Under the pieces are notes generated by a model that made no database searches, was not told the DNA's origin, and saw nothing but the letters and a program-made list of their open reading frames with translations. From positions 1-61,949 of the forward strand of contig JALUWX010000049.1 of NCBI GenBank assembly GCA_027019265.1: DNA of 61,949 nt. The letters run 5' to 3'. This DNA comes from Phycisphaerales bacterium. GTDB taxonomy: Bacteria; Planctomycetota; Phycisphaerae; Phycisphaerales; UBA1924. Of the stretch, positions 8,788-17,300 are shown one piece after another. Within the stretch, counting starts at the first letter, position 1; every line of letters begins with the position of its first letter. The position numbers and the translations under genes are program-made.

Positions 8788-8816
8788 TTGACTGAAACTG
8801 GCTTTGACCGATAGAG
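8788..8816 (+). promoter_or_regulatory. Weak candidate promoter for rpmI-rplT
   Basis: TTGACT at 8788 is a good -35 match, but the hexamers 16 or 17 bases downstream (GATAGA or ATAGAG) match the -10 consensus poorly. It leaves an untranslated leader of about 100 bases before rpmI. No infC lies upstream, so the ribosomal pair needs its own promoter near here. Two copies of GATCCGGGT at 8742 and 8771 precede it, with no clear hairpin. Confidence 0.3.
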
Positions 8817-8922
8817 AGGCCTATTCTCCTCTCCCGCCTCGTGGAGTCACGCGGCGGCTTTGTGATGGAATCCCGTGCTCGTCGAGGAATGAACGAGCAC
8901 GATCGCTTGGAGCGGAAGACCT

Positions 8923-9213
8923 ATGCCGAAGAACAAGATCCACAAGGGACTGTCGAAGCGGATCCGAGTCTCGAAGACCGGGAAGGTCCGTCACCGCTCC
9001 GCGTACCACAAGCACTTGTCGTCGCACAAGAGCGGGAAGCGTCTGCGTCAGCTGCGCAAGGACCGTCGGGTGTCGAGCTCGGAAGCGAAGCGCTTCGAGA
9101 AGCTGCTGTACCGTCGTCTCCGTGGGCGCAACCAGCCCCGCGCGTCGTTCAAGCGGAGCCCGTCGCCGGAAGAGCGTCGCGCGGCCCGTGAAGCGGCGAA
9201 GAGCAACGACTAA
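8923..9213 (+). CDS. rpmI: 50S ribosomal protein L35 with C-terminal extension
   Basis: This is ribosomal protein L35, a small basic protein of the large subunit. The first 65 residues fit the family: MPKNKIHKGLSKRIRVSKTG, then HLSSHKSGKRLRQLRKDRRV and SEAKRFEKLL. The family is usually about 65 residues; here there are 96, because a basic, disordered-looking tail of about 30 residues follows (RASFKRSPSPEERRAAREAA). GGAAGA lies just upstream of the ATG. It is followed by rplT after 114 bases, the usual pairing, but the common upstream partner infC is absent. Confidence 0.95.
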   Translation: MPKNKIHKGLSKRIRVSKTGKVRHRSAYHKHLSSHKSGKRLRQLRKDRRVSSSEAKRFEKLLYRRLRGRNQPRASFKRSPSPEERRAAREAAKSND

Positions 9214-9327
9214 TCAACTGAACAGATCGGGATCGGCGCTGTGCCGGTCCGGGTTATCCACCCCGTCTGCCGGGAATGCAAGAACCGGTTGAATCCGGCT
9301 CCGTCAGACAAACCAGGAGTTTGAGCC

Positions 9328-9705
9328 ATGCCTCGAGTTCGTAAGGGCGCCGCCCGTACCCAAGCGCGTAAGCGTATTCTCCGTCAGGCCCGTGGTTACT
9401 ACGGCACGAAGTCACGCCACAAGTATCAGGCGAAGATCGCCGTCCGTCGCGCGGGTTGCTACGCGTACCGTGACCGTCGTGCGCGCAAGCGGGACATGCG
9501 TCAGCTCTGGATCACCCGTATCACTGCGGCGTGCAAGATGCGCGGGACCCGGTACTCGCTGTTCATCAACGGGCTCAAGATGGCCGGGATCAACCTGAAC
9601 CGCAAGATGCTTTCGCAGATCGCGATCGAGGATCCCAAGCTCTTCGACACGCTCGTCGAGAAGGCGGTTGCTTCGAGCACGGCGCAGCCCGCCGCGGCGA
9701 AGTAA
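9328..9705 (+). CDS. rplT: 50S ribosomal protein L20
   Basis: A 125-residue L20 protein of normal length, which binds 23S rRNA early in large-subunit assembly. Recognisable family stretches are MPRVRKGAARTQARKRILRQ, ARGYYGTKSRHKYQAKIAV, YRDRRARKRDMRQLWITRI and RYSLFINGLKMAGINLNRKM. AGGAG lies a few bases upstream of the ATG. In enterobacteria and firmicutes L20 represses its own operon through an upstream leader; the 100-base leader of rpmI could hold such a site, but I cannot identify one by eye. Confidence 0.97.
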   Translation: MPRVRKGAARTQARKRILRQARGYYGTKSRHKYQAKIAVRRAGCYAYRDRRARKRDMRQLWITRITAACKMRGTRYSLFINGLKMAGINLNRKMLSQIAIEDPKLFDTLVEKAVASSTAQPAAAK

Positions 9706-9757
9706 TCACGGTTCCAGTATCCATTTCTGAGTTATCCGGCTGCCGAGGGGACGCTCG

Positions 9758-10450
9758 ATGAGCGGGTGGTGGATTGCTGATCTCTGGTCTACGACGAACG
9801 GGCCTGTGCTCGTGGTGTCGTGGCTCGTCTGGGTGATCGGTTCCATCACGCTCCATGAGCTCGCTCACGGGTGGACGGCGCTCTATTTCGGCGATGAAAC
9901 CCCGCGGGTTTCGGGCCACATGACCTGGAACCCGTTGGTTCATATGGGGCCGTACTCGCTGTTCGCGCTCGCGCTGGTTGGGATCGCGTGGGGCGCGATG
10001 CCCGTGGATCCGTCGAGACTGCGCGGGAAGCACGCGGATACGTTGGTGACGCTGGCCGGGCCGATGATGAACCTGGCGCTGGCGATCATCGCGACGCTGG
10101 TGTACGCGCTGTGGGAACCGATAGGGACAGGGGGGTTGAACCCGTCGTTCACGGTCCAGGAGCCCTTGTTCACGAACATGCGGATCTTCCTGCTCAGCGG
10201 GGCTTGGCTAAACGTGGCGCTGATGCTGTTCAACCTGCTCCCGATCCCCCCGCTCGATGGGGGGCGGATCCTGATGAACCTGTCACGCGGGTTCCGGGAG
10301 ATGATGCGATCGGAGAACGGGCAGTGGGTGGCGCTTGGGATGTTCGTGATCGTGTTCGTGTTCGGCGCGGAGTACCTGTTCAGCGCGGCGATGATCTCGG
10401 TGGATGTTGCGACGGGGTTCATCCGGGGTGTGCTCTTCCCCAACTGGTGA
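9758..10450 (+). CDS. Site-2 protease family (M50) membrane metalloprotease
   Basis: This 230-residue polytopic membrane protein carries the two M50 signatures. The zinc-binding HExxH is in SITLHELAHGWTALYFGD (residues about 28-45), and the third ligand is in LLPIPPLDGGRILM (about 162-175). Five or six hydrophobic segments surround them, including VSWLVWVIGSITLHELAHGW and LAGPMMNLALAIIATLVYAL. The family cleaves substrates within the membrane, for example anti-sigma factors in regulated proteolysis. This is the short form without PDZ or CBS domains. GAGGGG precedes the ATG. It could in principle act on the membrane-anchored sigma partners encoded nearby, but nothing in the sequence links them directly. 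Confidence 0.92.
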   Translation: MSGWWIADLWSTTNGPVLVVSWLVWVIGSITLHELAHGWTALYFGDETPRVSGHMTWNPLVHMGPYSLFALALVGIAWGAMPVDPSRLRGKHADTLVTLAGPMMNLALAIIATLVYALWEPIGTGGLNPSFTVQEPLFTNMRIFLLSGAWLNVALMLFNLLPIPPLDGGRILMNLSRGFREMMRSENGQWVALGMFVIVFVFGAEYLFSAAMISVDVATGFIRGVLFPNW

Positions 10451-10466
10451 TGCTCTAGGATCCGGT

Positions 10467-11735
10467 GTGAAAGCATGTGTGGTGATCCTGTGCGCCGGCG
10501 CGGACGTCGGGTGTGACGAACTGGACGGGCTGACCCCGCTCCAGAGCGCGGCGATGGATTCGGCCCGAGAGCTGGCGCGTTCGGGACGGGTGGGGTTGGT
10601 GCGATCGGTCCCGGGGGGCGCGATGGTCGGCGCTGGGGTGTGCGCGTTGACGCTTCTGGGGCGGGATCCGAACGAGGCGCGGGTTGGGGAGGCGGTGCTT
10701 GTTGCGTTGGGATCTGGGGTAGGGATCGAGCCCGGGGAATGGGTGTTCGTGCTGGATCTGGTGTGTGTGCAGCGCGAGGATGAGTGCGGGGGCGTAGGGG
10801 GGGAGCGGATCCGGGATGCGTGGGTCGGGGAGCTCCCGGATGATGAGGGGAAGGCGCTGATCGGGGCGCTGATGAAGCACTGGAGCGAGCAGGCCCCGGA
10901 GCTCGTGGAGCGGATGGGGTACGTCCATGTGGGCGCGGGACGCGCGGTCGTGTTCGATCGCTCGGGGATGGACTGGTCGAGTGTGGAGACGATCGATCCG
11001 GGGGAGCTGCATGATCTGTCCTGGGGCTCGGCGCTCCCGAAGGGAGCATGGGCGGAAGCGAAGGCGCTGCGGACCCTGACCGAGCTGGGGCGCGAGTTCT
11101 TGGAGTCCTGTGAGATCAATCTCGCTCGGGAGGAGCAGGGGCTCCGTCGCGCGGATCTGGGGTGGTTGTGGGGTCAGGGACGTCTGGGGGGTCGGAGCAC
11201 GACGTGGCAGACCCACGGGGTGGGTGGGGCGATGATTTGTGACTCGGCGCTGGGGTCGGGGATCGGGTCGGTGCTGGGGCTCGAACCCGTGCTGGTGGAG
11301 CGGGGCGATGAGGCTTCGGATGCGCATCATGCGCGGATGGGGTCTCGGGTGGTCGGGTCGATCCGAGCGAACGCGCTGACGTGTGTGCATGCCAGCGCCC
11401 CGGCGCACTCGTCGATGCGCGGCGATGCGCTCGGGAAAGCCCGGGCGCTGGAGTCGATCGATCGGGGGATCGTGAAACCCGCGCTCGAGGCGCTCCGCTC
11501 GAGTGGCGAGCCCTGGCGCATGCTCATCGTCCCGGACCGGGTCCATGCGAGTGTTCATCGGCGGAGCGTGGACGCGCTGGTCCCGTTCGCGATGGGGGGG
11601 ACGGACGTGGTGCACGTGGTCGAGCGGGAACTCTCCGAGATCGACGGCGCGGATTCGGATCTGCGCGTCGAGCACGGGGACGAGCTGCTGGAGTTCGTGC
11701 TCCGTTCCGGGTTGTCTGGGGCGCGGGACGCTTAA
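10467..11735 (+). CDS. apgM-type phosphoglycerate-mutase-like protein lacking catalytic residues
   Basis: These 422 residues follow the alkaline-phosphatase-superfamily fold of archaeal-type, cofactor-independent phosphoglycerate mutase (apgM). Matching landmarks are GLTPLQSAAMDSARELARSG, LLGRDPNEA, GSGVGIEPGEWVF, NLAREEQGLRRADLGWLWGQ and the late block KARALESIDRGIVKPALEAL. The residues that bind metal and phosphate are missing. The N-terminal DGxGD is CAGADVGCDELDG, the serine-bearing PGSD is PGGAMVG (about residue 47), the HxEAPDEAGH block is VHASAPAHSS (about 307), and the vlpDH site is VPDRVHASVH (about 355). I chose the GTG at 10467, with AGGA upstream. The stop shares a TTAA with the convergent transporter gene. 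It is probably a non-catalytic homologue, possibly regulatory. Confidence 0.8.
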   Translation: MKACVVILCAGADVGCDELDGLTPLQSAAMDSARELARSGRVGLVRSVPGGAMVGAGVCALTLLGRDPNEARVGEAVLVALGSGVGIEPGEWVFVLDLVCVQREDECGGVGGERIRDAWVGELPDDEGKALIGALMKHWSEQAPELVERMGYVHVGAGRAVVFDRSGMDWSSVETIDPGELHDLSWGSALPKGAWAEAKALRTLTELGREFLESCEINLAREEQGLRRADLGWLWGQGRLGGRSTTWQTHGVGGAMICDSALGSGIGSVLGLEPVLVERGDEASDAHHARMGSRVVGSIRANALTCVHASAPAHSSMRGDALGKARALESIDRGIVKPALEALRSSGEPWRMLIVPDRVHASVHRRSVDALVPFAMGGTDVVHVVERELSEIDGADSDLRVEHGDELLEFVLRSGLSGARDA

Positions 11736-13354
11736 CCGACCCCGGTGCCCTCGGCTTCGGATTCCGCTTCCGCGATGTCGTCGTCTTCGCCCTGGATGTA
11801 GGTCTTGCCCTTATAGAACTGGGTGTAGACGACGTAGACGACGAGCGTTGCGACCATCAGCCCGGAGAAGAACCAGTAGTAGTTCGCGCCGTCGAGGGGG
11901 GTGTTGCCCGCTTCGTCCCGGGTCTTGTCCATGAAGAAGTTGACGCCGGCGACGTAGAGGTTCCCGAGCGAGATCCCGAGCATGTAGATCCCCATGATGA
12001 AGGACTTCATCTTCTTCGGGCTCTGGGTGTACGCGAACTCGAGACAGACGATCGAGACCATGATCTCGCCGGCGGTCAGGATGAGATACGCGAGGAGCTG
12101 CCAGGAGATGTGGGGCATGTCCGCGAGGAAGGGCGCGGTGTCCGTCGGGGTCCACCCGAGTTCCTTGACGATGCGGATCGCATCGGTCATCTTGGTCGGC
12201 ATGGGGTGGGCGGCGAGCTGCTCGGGGGTGAAGGTGGCCCACATGGAGCTGATGACATTGGAGGTCTGGTTGGTGATCCGGGTCTCGATGATGGCGGAGA
12301 GCGCGAAGGCGGCCGCCGTGAAGATGAACCCGATCCCGACCTTGCGGAGGGGGGTGAGCTTCCAGATCTTGTCACCCAGCGGGTAGATGACGTAGGTGAA
12401 GACGGGGATCCCGATGAGGATGAGCACGGGGTTGACGGCTTGGACCTGTGAGGGGAGGACGACGTGGGTCCCGAGGTAGGGGTTCATCTGCTCCGCTTGG
12501 AGGACCCACGCGGATCCGGTCTGGTCGAAGATCGCCCAGAACACGGGGACGAAGATCATGAAGAGGGGGATGAGGTTGAGGATCGCGCGGAGCCCGTCTC
12601 GGCTGAAGGTTTCCTTCATGAAGGCGTCGAGCCCGGCGGCCGGCACGTGGACGAAGACGTTTCGTCCCATCCAGAAGAGGAAGGTCGCGATGGCCATTAG
12701 GACCCCGGGGACCCCGAAGGCGAGCCATGGGCCACCGAACATGATCGGGTCACCCGTCGCTTGGTCGGTCCCGATCTTGATTCCTTGGAGGAAGATGGGA
12801 GTGAGGATCATGGAGCTCGCGGCGCCGATGTTGATGGAGAAGTAGAACCAGTTGAAGATTTTGGTGAGCATGTGCTTGTTGCCGGTCCCGAACTGGTCAC
12901 CGACGTGCGCGGACACACAGGGCTTGATCGCGCCCGATCCCATCGCGATGAGCGCGAGCCCGGCGAAGAGGAAGGGCTTCATCCCGATCCCGAAGTGGTG
13001 CGGCGCGATGTCCATGAGTGCGAGGGACCCGTGACCGACGCAGTAGAGGAGGGAGAGCCAGAGGATGGTGCGGTACTTCCCGAGGAAGATGTCGGCGATG
13101 AGGGCGCCGAGCATGGGGAAGAAGTAGGCGCTCATGGTGAAGAGGTGGTAGACGGTGAGGGCTTCCTCACGGTTCATGGTCGCGAGCTCGCCGTCGGGGC
13201 CGAGGAGGTAGGTGGTCATGAAGATGACAAGGATCCCCTTCATCCCGTAGAAGCTGAAGCGTTCGGCGAGTTCGTTGCCGATGATGAAGGGGACACCCCG
13301 GGGGAAGCGTGTTTCTTTGGGGTCCGGGGCGGTCAGGTAGGTCTTCTCGGCCAT
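11732..13354 (-). CDS. POT family (proton-dependent oligopeptide) MFS transporter
   Basis: This 540-residue inner-membrane protein takes up di- and tripeptides with protons. Family landmarks are FIIGNELAERFSFYGMKGIL near the N-terminus (the ExxERFxYYG region), LGALIADIFLGKYRTI, GSGAIKPCVSAHVGDQFG and KIFNWFYFSINIGAASS. About twelve to fourteen membrane segments are visible. The ATG at 13354 has GAGGA upstream. A soluble stretch around residues 400-470 (SNVISSMWATFTPEQLAAHP) separates late helices, as in longer POT members. The gene converges with the apgM-like gene with a shared TTAA at the two stops, and is divergent from the BtpA-family gene. Its substrate may be peptides released by the secreted proteases of this region. 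Confidence 0.92.
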   Translation of the reverse strand: MAEKTYLTAPDPKETRFPRGVPFIIGNELAERFSFYGMKGILVIFMTTYLLGPDGELATMNREEALTVYHLFTMSAYFFPMLGALIADIFLGKYRTILWLSLLYCVGHGSLALMDIAPHHFGIGMKPFLFAGLALIAMGSGAIKPCVSAHVGDQFGTGNKHMLTKIFNWFYFSINIGAASSMILTPIFLQGIKIGTDQATGDPIMFGGPWLAFGVPGVLMAIATFLFWMGRNVFVHVPAAGLDAFMKETFSRDGLRAILNLIPLFMIFVPVFWAIFDQTGSAWVLQAEQMNPYLGTHVVLPSQVQAVNPVLILIGIPVFTYVIYPLGDKIWKLTPLRKVGIGFIFTAAAFALSAIIETRITNQTSNVISSMWATFTPEQLAAHPMPTKMTDAIRIVKELGWTPTDTAPFLADMPHISWQLLAYLILTAGEIMVSIVCLEFAYTQSPKKMKSFIMGIYMLGISLGNLYVAGVNFFMDKTRDEAGNTPLDGANYYWFFSGLMVATLVVYVVYTQFYKGKTYIQGEDDDIAEAESEAEGTGVG

Positions 13355-13424
13355 GATGGTCCTCGGGATCAGCGCACAGTCCGGGCGCATTCGTGTGTGG
13401 TCGTACAACCTATGCGAAATCCCC

Positions 13425-13445
13425 GCTCTCCACAAGCTGGAGAGC
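13425..13445. promoter_or_regulatory. Dyad in the divergent POT/BtpA spacer
   Basis: GCTCTCCA and TGGAGAGC form an eight-base perfect inverted repeat with a five-base loop in the 176-base spacer between two divergent genes. It could be an operator, or a hairpin in the 5' leader of either transcript. No convincing -35/-10 pair accompanies it. Confidence 0.4.
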
Positions 13446-13530
13446 CCTATTTGTCGTGTGGGATCGCATTTCCTGCGCTTGGGGGGCAAGAATCAAGGGC
13501 CCATTTCCCCCTGAGCGATCGGAGCGTGTG

Positions 13531-14343
13531 ATGCACCCCAATATGAGCCAGACCATCCAAGGCGAAGGGACCCGTTTGATCGGGATGGTCCATGTGGGGG
13601 CGCTTCCAGGGACTCCTCGTTCGAGCCAGCGGGTGGATTCACTGGTGGACCAGGCCGTCCATGAAGCGAAGCAGCTCGAGGACGCGGGGTTCGATGCGGT
13701 GATCATCGAGAACATGCACGACACCCCGTATGTGCACGGCGAGGCGCTCGGACCTGAGATCGTTGCGGCGATGACGAAGGTCGTGGGCGCTGTGGTATGG
13801 ACCTTGGATATTCCCGTGGGGGTGCAGATCCTGTCGGGGGGGAACAAGCACGCGATCGCGGTGGCGCACGCATGCGGGGCGGCGTTCATCCGGTGCGAGA
13901 ACTTCGCGTTTGCGCATGTCGCGGACGAGGGGTTGCTCGCTGAAGCGGAAGCGGGGGGGCTGCTGCGGTATCGGAGGGCGATCGGCGCGGATCATGTGAA
14001 GGTGTTCTGTGATATCAAGAAGAAGCACGCTTCCCACGCGCTGACTGGGGATCTGTCGATCGAGGATGTGGCGCACGGCGCGGACTTCTTCGGCGCGGAC
14101 GGGCTGATCGTGACGGGGACCTCGACGGGGAAACCGACGGATCTCGGGGATGTCCGCGCGGTGCGCGATGCGACGACGCTCCCCGTCTTGGTTGGTTCGG
14201 GGGTGACCCCGGACTCGGTGCGTTCGCTGAGCGAGTTCGCGGATGCGCTCATCGTCGGTTCGTGGATCAAGCGCGACGGGCACTGGATGAACCCGGTGGA
14301 TCCGGATCGCGCGAAGGCGCTTGTTGATTCGAAGCATGGGTGA
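13531..14343 (+). CDS. BtpA/SgcQ family TIM-barrel protein
   Basis: This 270-residue protein belongs to the BtpA/SgcQ family. Characteristic segments are GMVHVGALPGTPRSSQ, DAGFDAVIIENMHDTPYVH, DIPVGVQILSGGNKHAIAVA, AAFIRCENFAFAHVADEGL, KVFCDIKKKHASHAL and GLIVTGTSTGKPTDLGDVR. BtpA was linked to photosystem I biogenesis in cyanobacteria, and SgcQ lies in a sugar-utilisation cluster; the biochemical activity is unsettled. I chose the ATG at 13531, with GGAG upstream; an in-frame ATG at 13543 is possible. Its end overlaps the start of hrpA by eight bases, so the two are probably co-transcribed. No cyanobacterial role is implied here. Confidence 0.9.
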   Translation: MHPNMSQTIQGEGTRLIGMVHVGALPGTPRSSQRVDSLVDQAVHEAKQLEDAGFDAVIIENMHDTPYVHGEALGPEIVAAMTKVVGAVVWTLDIPVGVQILSGGNKHAIAVAHACGAAFIRCENFAFAHVADEGLLAEAEAGGLLRYRRAIGADHVKVFCDIKKKHASHALTGDLSIEDVAHGADFFGADGLIVTGTSTGKPTDLGDVRAVRDATTLPVLVGSGVTPDSVRSLSEFADALIVGSWIKRDGHWMNPVDPDRAKALVDSKHG

Positions 14344-17300
14344 TCGGGAGGAGACGATCCAAGCGCTCCTGAAGGACGCGCCCCGTTCGGTGCGCGGGTT
14401 GTTCCGTGCGCGTCTGCGCGGGGTGGAGAAGCTCCGCTCCAAGGGGAAGAAGACCGGACCCGTGCTCGAGACGATCGAGCGGGATCTGGTCAACGCGATC
14501 GATTCGTACGAACGGCGCAAGCGGAGTGTGCCGGAGATCACCTATCCCGAGGATCTCCCGGTCAGTGCGCGCCGCGACGAGATCAAGAACGCGATCCGGG
14601 ATCATCAGGTCGTCATCGTCTGCGGCGAAACCGGGTCGGGGAAGACGACCCAGCTCCCGAAGATCTGTCTGGAGCTCGGTCGTGGGGTCGATGGGATGAT
14701 CGCGCACACCCAGCCCCGAAGGATCGCGGCGCGGAGTGTTGCGGCTCGTGTCGCTGAGGAACTCGGGGTCGGGCTCGGGAGCGCGGTGGGGTACAAGATC
14801 CGGTTCGGGGATCAGACCACCGATGACACGCTCGTGAAGGTCATGACCGACGGGATCCTGCTCGCGGAGACCCGCTCGGATCGGGAGCTCCGGTCGTACG
14901 ACACGATCATCGTGGACGAGGCGCACGAGCGATCGCTGAACATCGACTTCCTGCTCGGCTCGCTGCGCCGGTTGATCGAGCGTCGCCCGGACTTGAAGCT
15001 CATCATCACGTCCGCGACGCTCGATGCGGGGCGCTTCGCGGAGCACTTCGCGAACGGGGACGAGCCCGCACCGGTGATCGAGGTGCAGGGACGGACGTAT
15101 CCCGTCGAGACGCGGTATCGCCCTGAGGAGGTGCTGAACGGGATGCCGGTTCCCGAAGCGGCGTCCCACGCGGCGAGCGAGCTGGTGCTTGAGGGGCACG
15201 ACGACGTGCTCGTGTTTATGCCCGGGGAGCGGGAGATCCGGGAGACGGCGCACGAGCTCCGGAAGCGGGAGTATCTGCCCGACAATGTGGACATCGTGCC
15301 GTTGTATGCACGGTTGTCGCCGCAGGAGCAGCAGCGTGTGTTCAAGCCCGGTCATGCGCCGCGGATCGTGATCGCGACGAATGTCGCGGAGACGTCGATC
15401 ACGGTGCCGCGGATCCGCTCGGTTGTCGACCCGGGTCTGGCGCGGATGAACCGGTACAACCCGAGGACGAAGCTCCACGGGCTGATGATTGAACCGATCT
15501 CGCAGGCTTCGAGCGCGCAGCGCGCGGGTCGGTGCGGTCGTATCGCCCCGGGGGTCTGTGTGCGGTTGTTCGATCGGGACGACTTCGATCGGCGCGACGA
15601 GTACACCCAGCCCGAGCTGCTCCGCTCGAATCTTGCGAGCGTGATCCTTCAGATGATCGATCTGAAGCTTGGGGAGCCAGAGGACTTCCCGTTCGTGGAT
15701 CGTCCGGACCATCGACAGTGGCGCGACGGGTTCGAGACGTTGCACGAGCTCGGCGCGATCGACGACGCGCACGCGCTGACGGACATCGGGCGCAAGATGG
15801 CACGGCTTCCCGTGGACCCGCGCATCGCTCGGATGATCCTGGCTGCGCACGACGAGGGGTGTCTGCACGACGTGCTGATCATCGCCGCGGCGCTCTCGAC
15901 ACAGGACCCCCGGGTCCGTCCCCACGATAAGCAGGATGCGGCCGACCAGGCGCACGAGATCTTCCGGGTCGAGGGGTCCGACTTCCTGTCCTTCCTCCGG
16001 ATCTGGGATTGGTACCACGATTCCCACGAGAAGCTGACGAGGCGCAAGCTCCAGCGCGCGTGCGAGAAGCAGTTCCTTGCTCCGAGGCGCATCGATGAAT
16101 GGCGCGAGGTGTACAGACAGCTCCGGGGGCTGTGCCAGGAGATCAAGCTCGAGGTCAAACCCCGTCACACGGAGGACCCGGACTCGGTCCACAGGGCACT
16201 GCTTGCGGGTCTGCTGACGAACATCGGGACAAAGGGGGAGCGTCACGAGTACAAGGGGACGAGGAACACCGCGTTCATGATCAACCCGGGGTCGGTTGTA
16301 TTCGAGGACAAACCCGCGTGGGTGATCGCTGGAGAGATCGTCCGGACGACGAAGGTGTACGCGCGGACGGTTGCGCGGGTGAATCCGAAGTGGATCGAAG
16401 ACGCCGCCAAGCACCTCATCTCCAAGACGTACTCGAACCCGCGGTACGAGGAGAAGACGGGGCGGGTCGTCGCGGATGAACGGGTGACCCTGTACGGACT
16501 CGATCTCATCCCGAGGCGCACGGTGCACTTCGGGCCGATCGACCCGAAATCGTCGCGCGAACTGTTTATTCATCATGCGCTCGTCGAGGGGGAACTCAAG
16601 ACGCGGAGCGTGGCGATGAAGCGGAACAAGTCGCTCCTTTCGAATCTCCGGAACATGGAAGCAAAGGCGCGTCGGGGTGACCTGATCGCGGACAACCAAG
16701 CGATCTTCAACTTCTACGACGCGCGGCTCCCCGAGGATGTGTACTCAGGGAAGTCCTTCGAACGGTTCGCGGCGAAGCACGAGGGAGAACTCACGATGCG
16801 CGAGGAGGACCTCGTCCTCGCGCAGGACGCAAAGGTCACGCATGAGACGCACCCGGACTTCGTGCGCGTCGGGGCGCGTGATGCGGGGCTGAGCTATACA
16901 TTCATGCCCGGGGATCTGCTCGATGGGGTGACGGTGCGGGTCCGGGTCGAGGATCTGCCGCATGTGACGCGCGAGACGCTCGAGTGGTCGGTGCCCGGGT
17001 TTCATCGGGAGATGGTGGAGTTCCTGATCAAGTCGCTCCCGAAGAGCATCCGCCGTCAGTTCGATGCGCCGGCGCTGGCGCAGGAGCTGACACCGAGGTT
17101 GTCGCGGGGTGAGGGCTCGGTCGGGGCGCAGCTTGCGCAGATGCTCTCGAACAAAGCGGGGGTGACGATCCGTCCCGAGCAGTTCCAGAGCGAGCAGCTC
17201 CCGGAGCACCTGTCGCCGCGGATCAGTGTGCTCGATGAGCACGGGAAGGAGATCGCTTCGGGGCGTGATCTCAAGGCGATGAAGGAGCGATTCCGGGACG

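Noticed and set aside
14267..16699. A minus-strand open frame of 810 codons opposite hrpA
   Set aside because: It is the antisense frame of the helicase, with His/Arg/Pro-rich low-complexity translation and no motifs.
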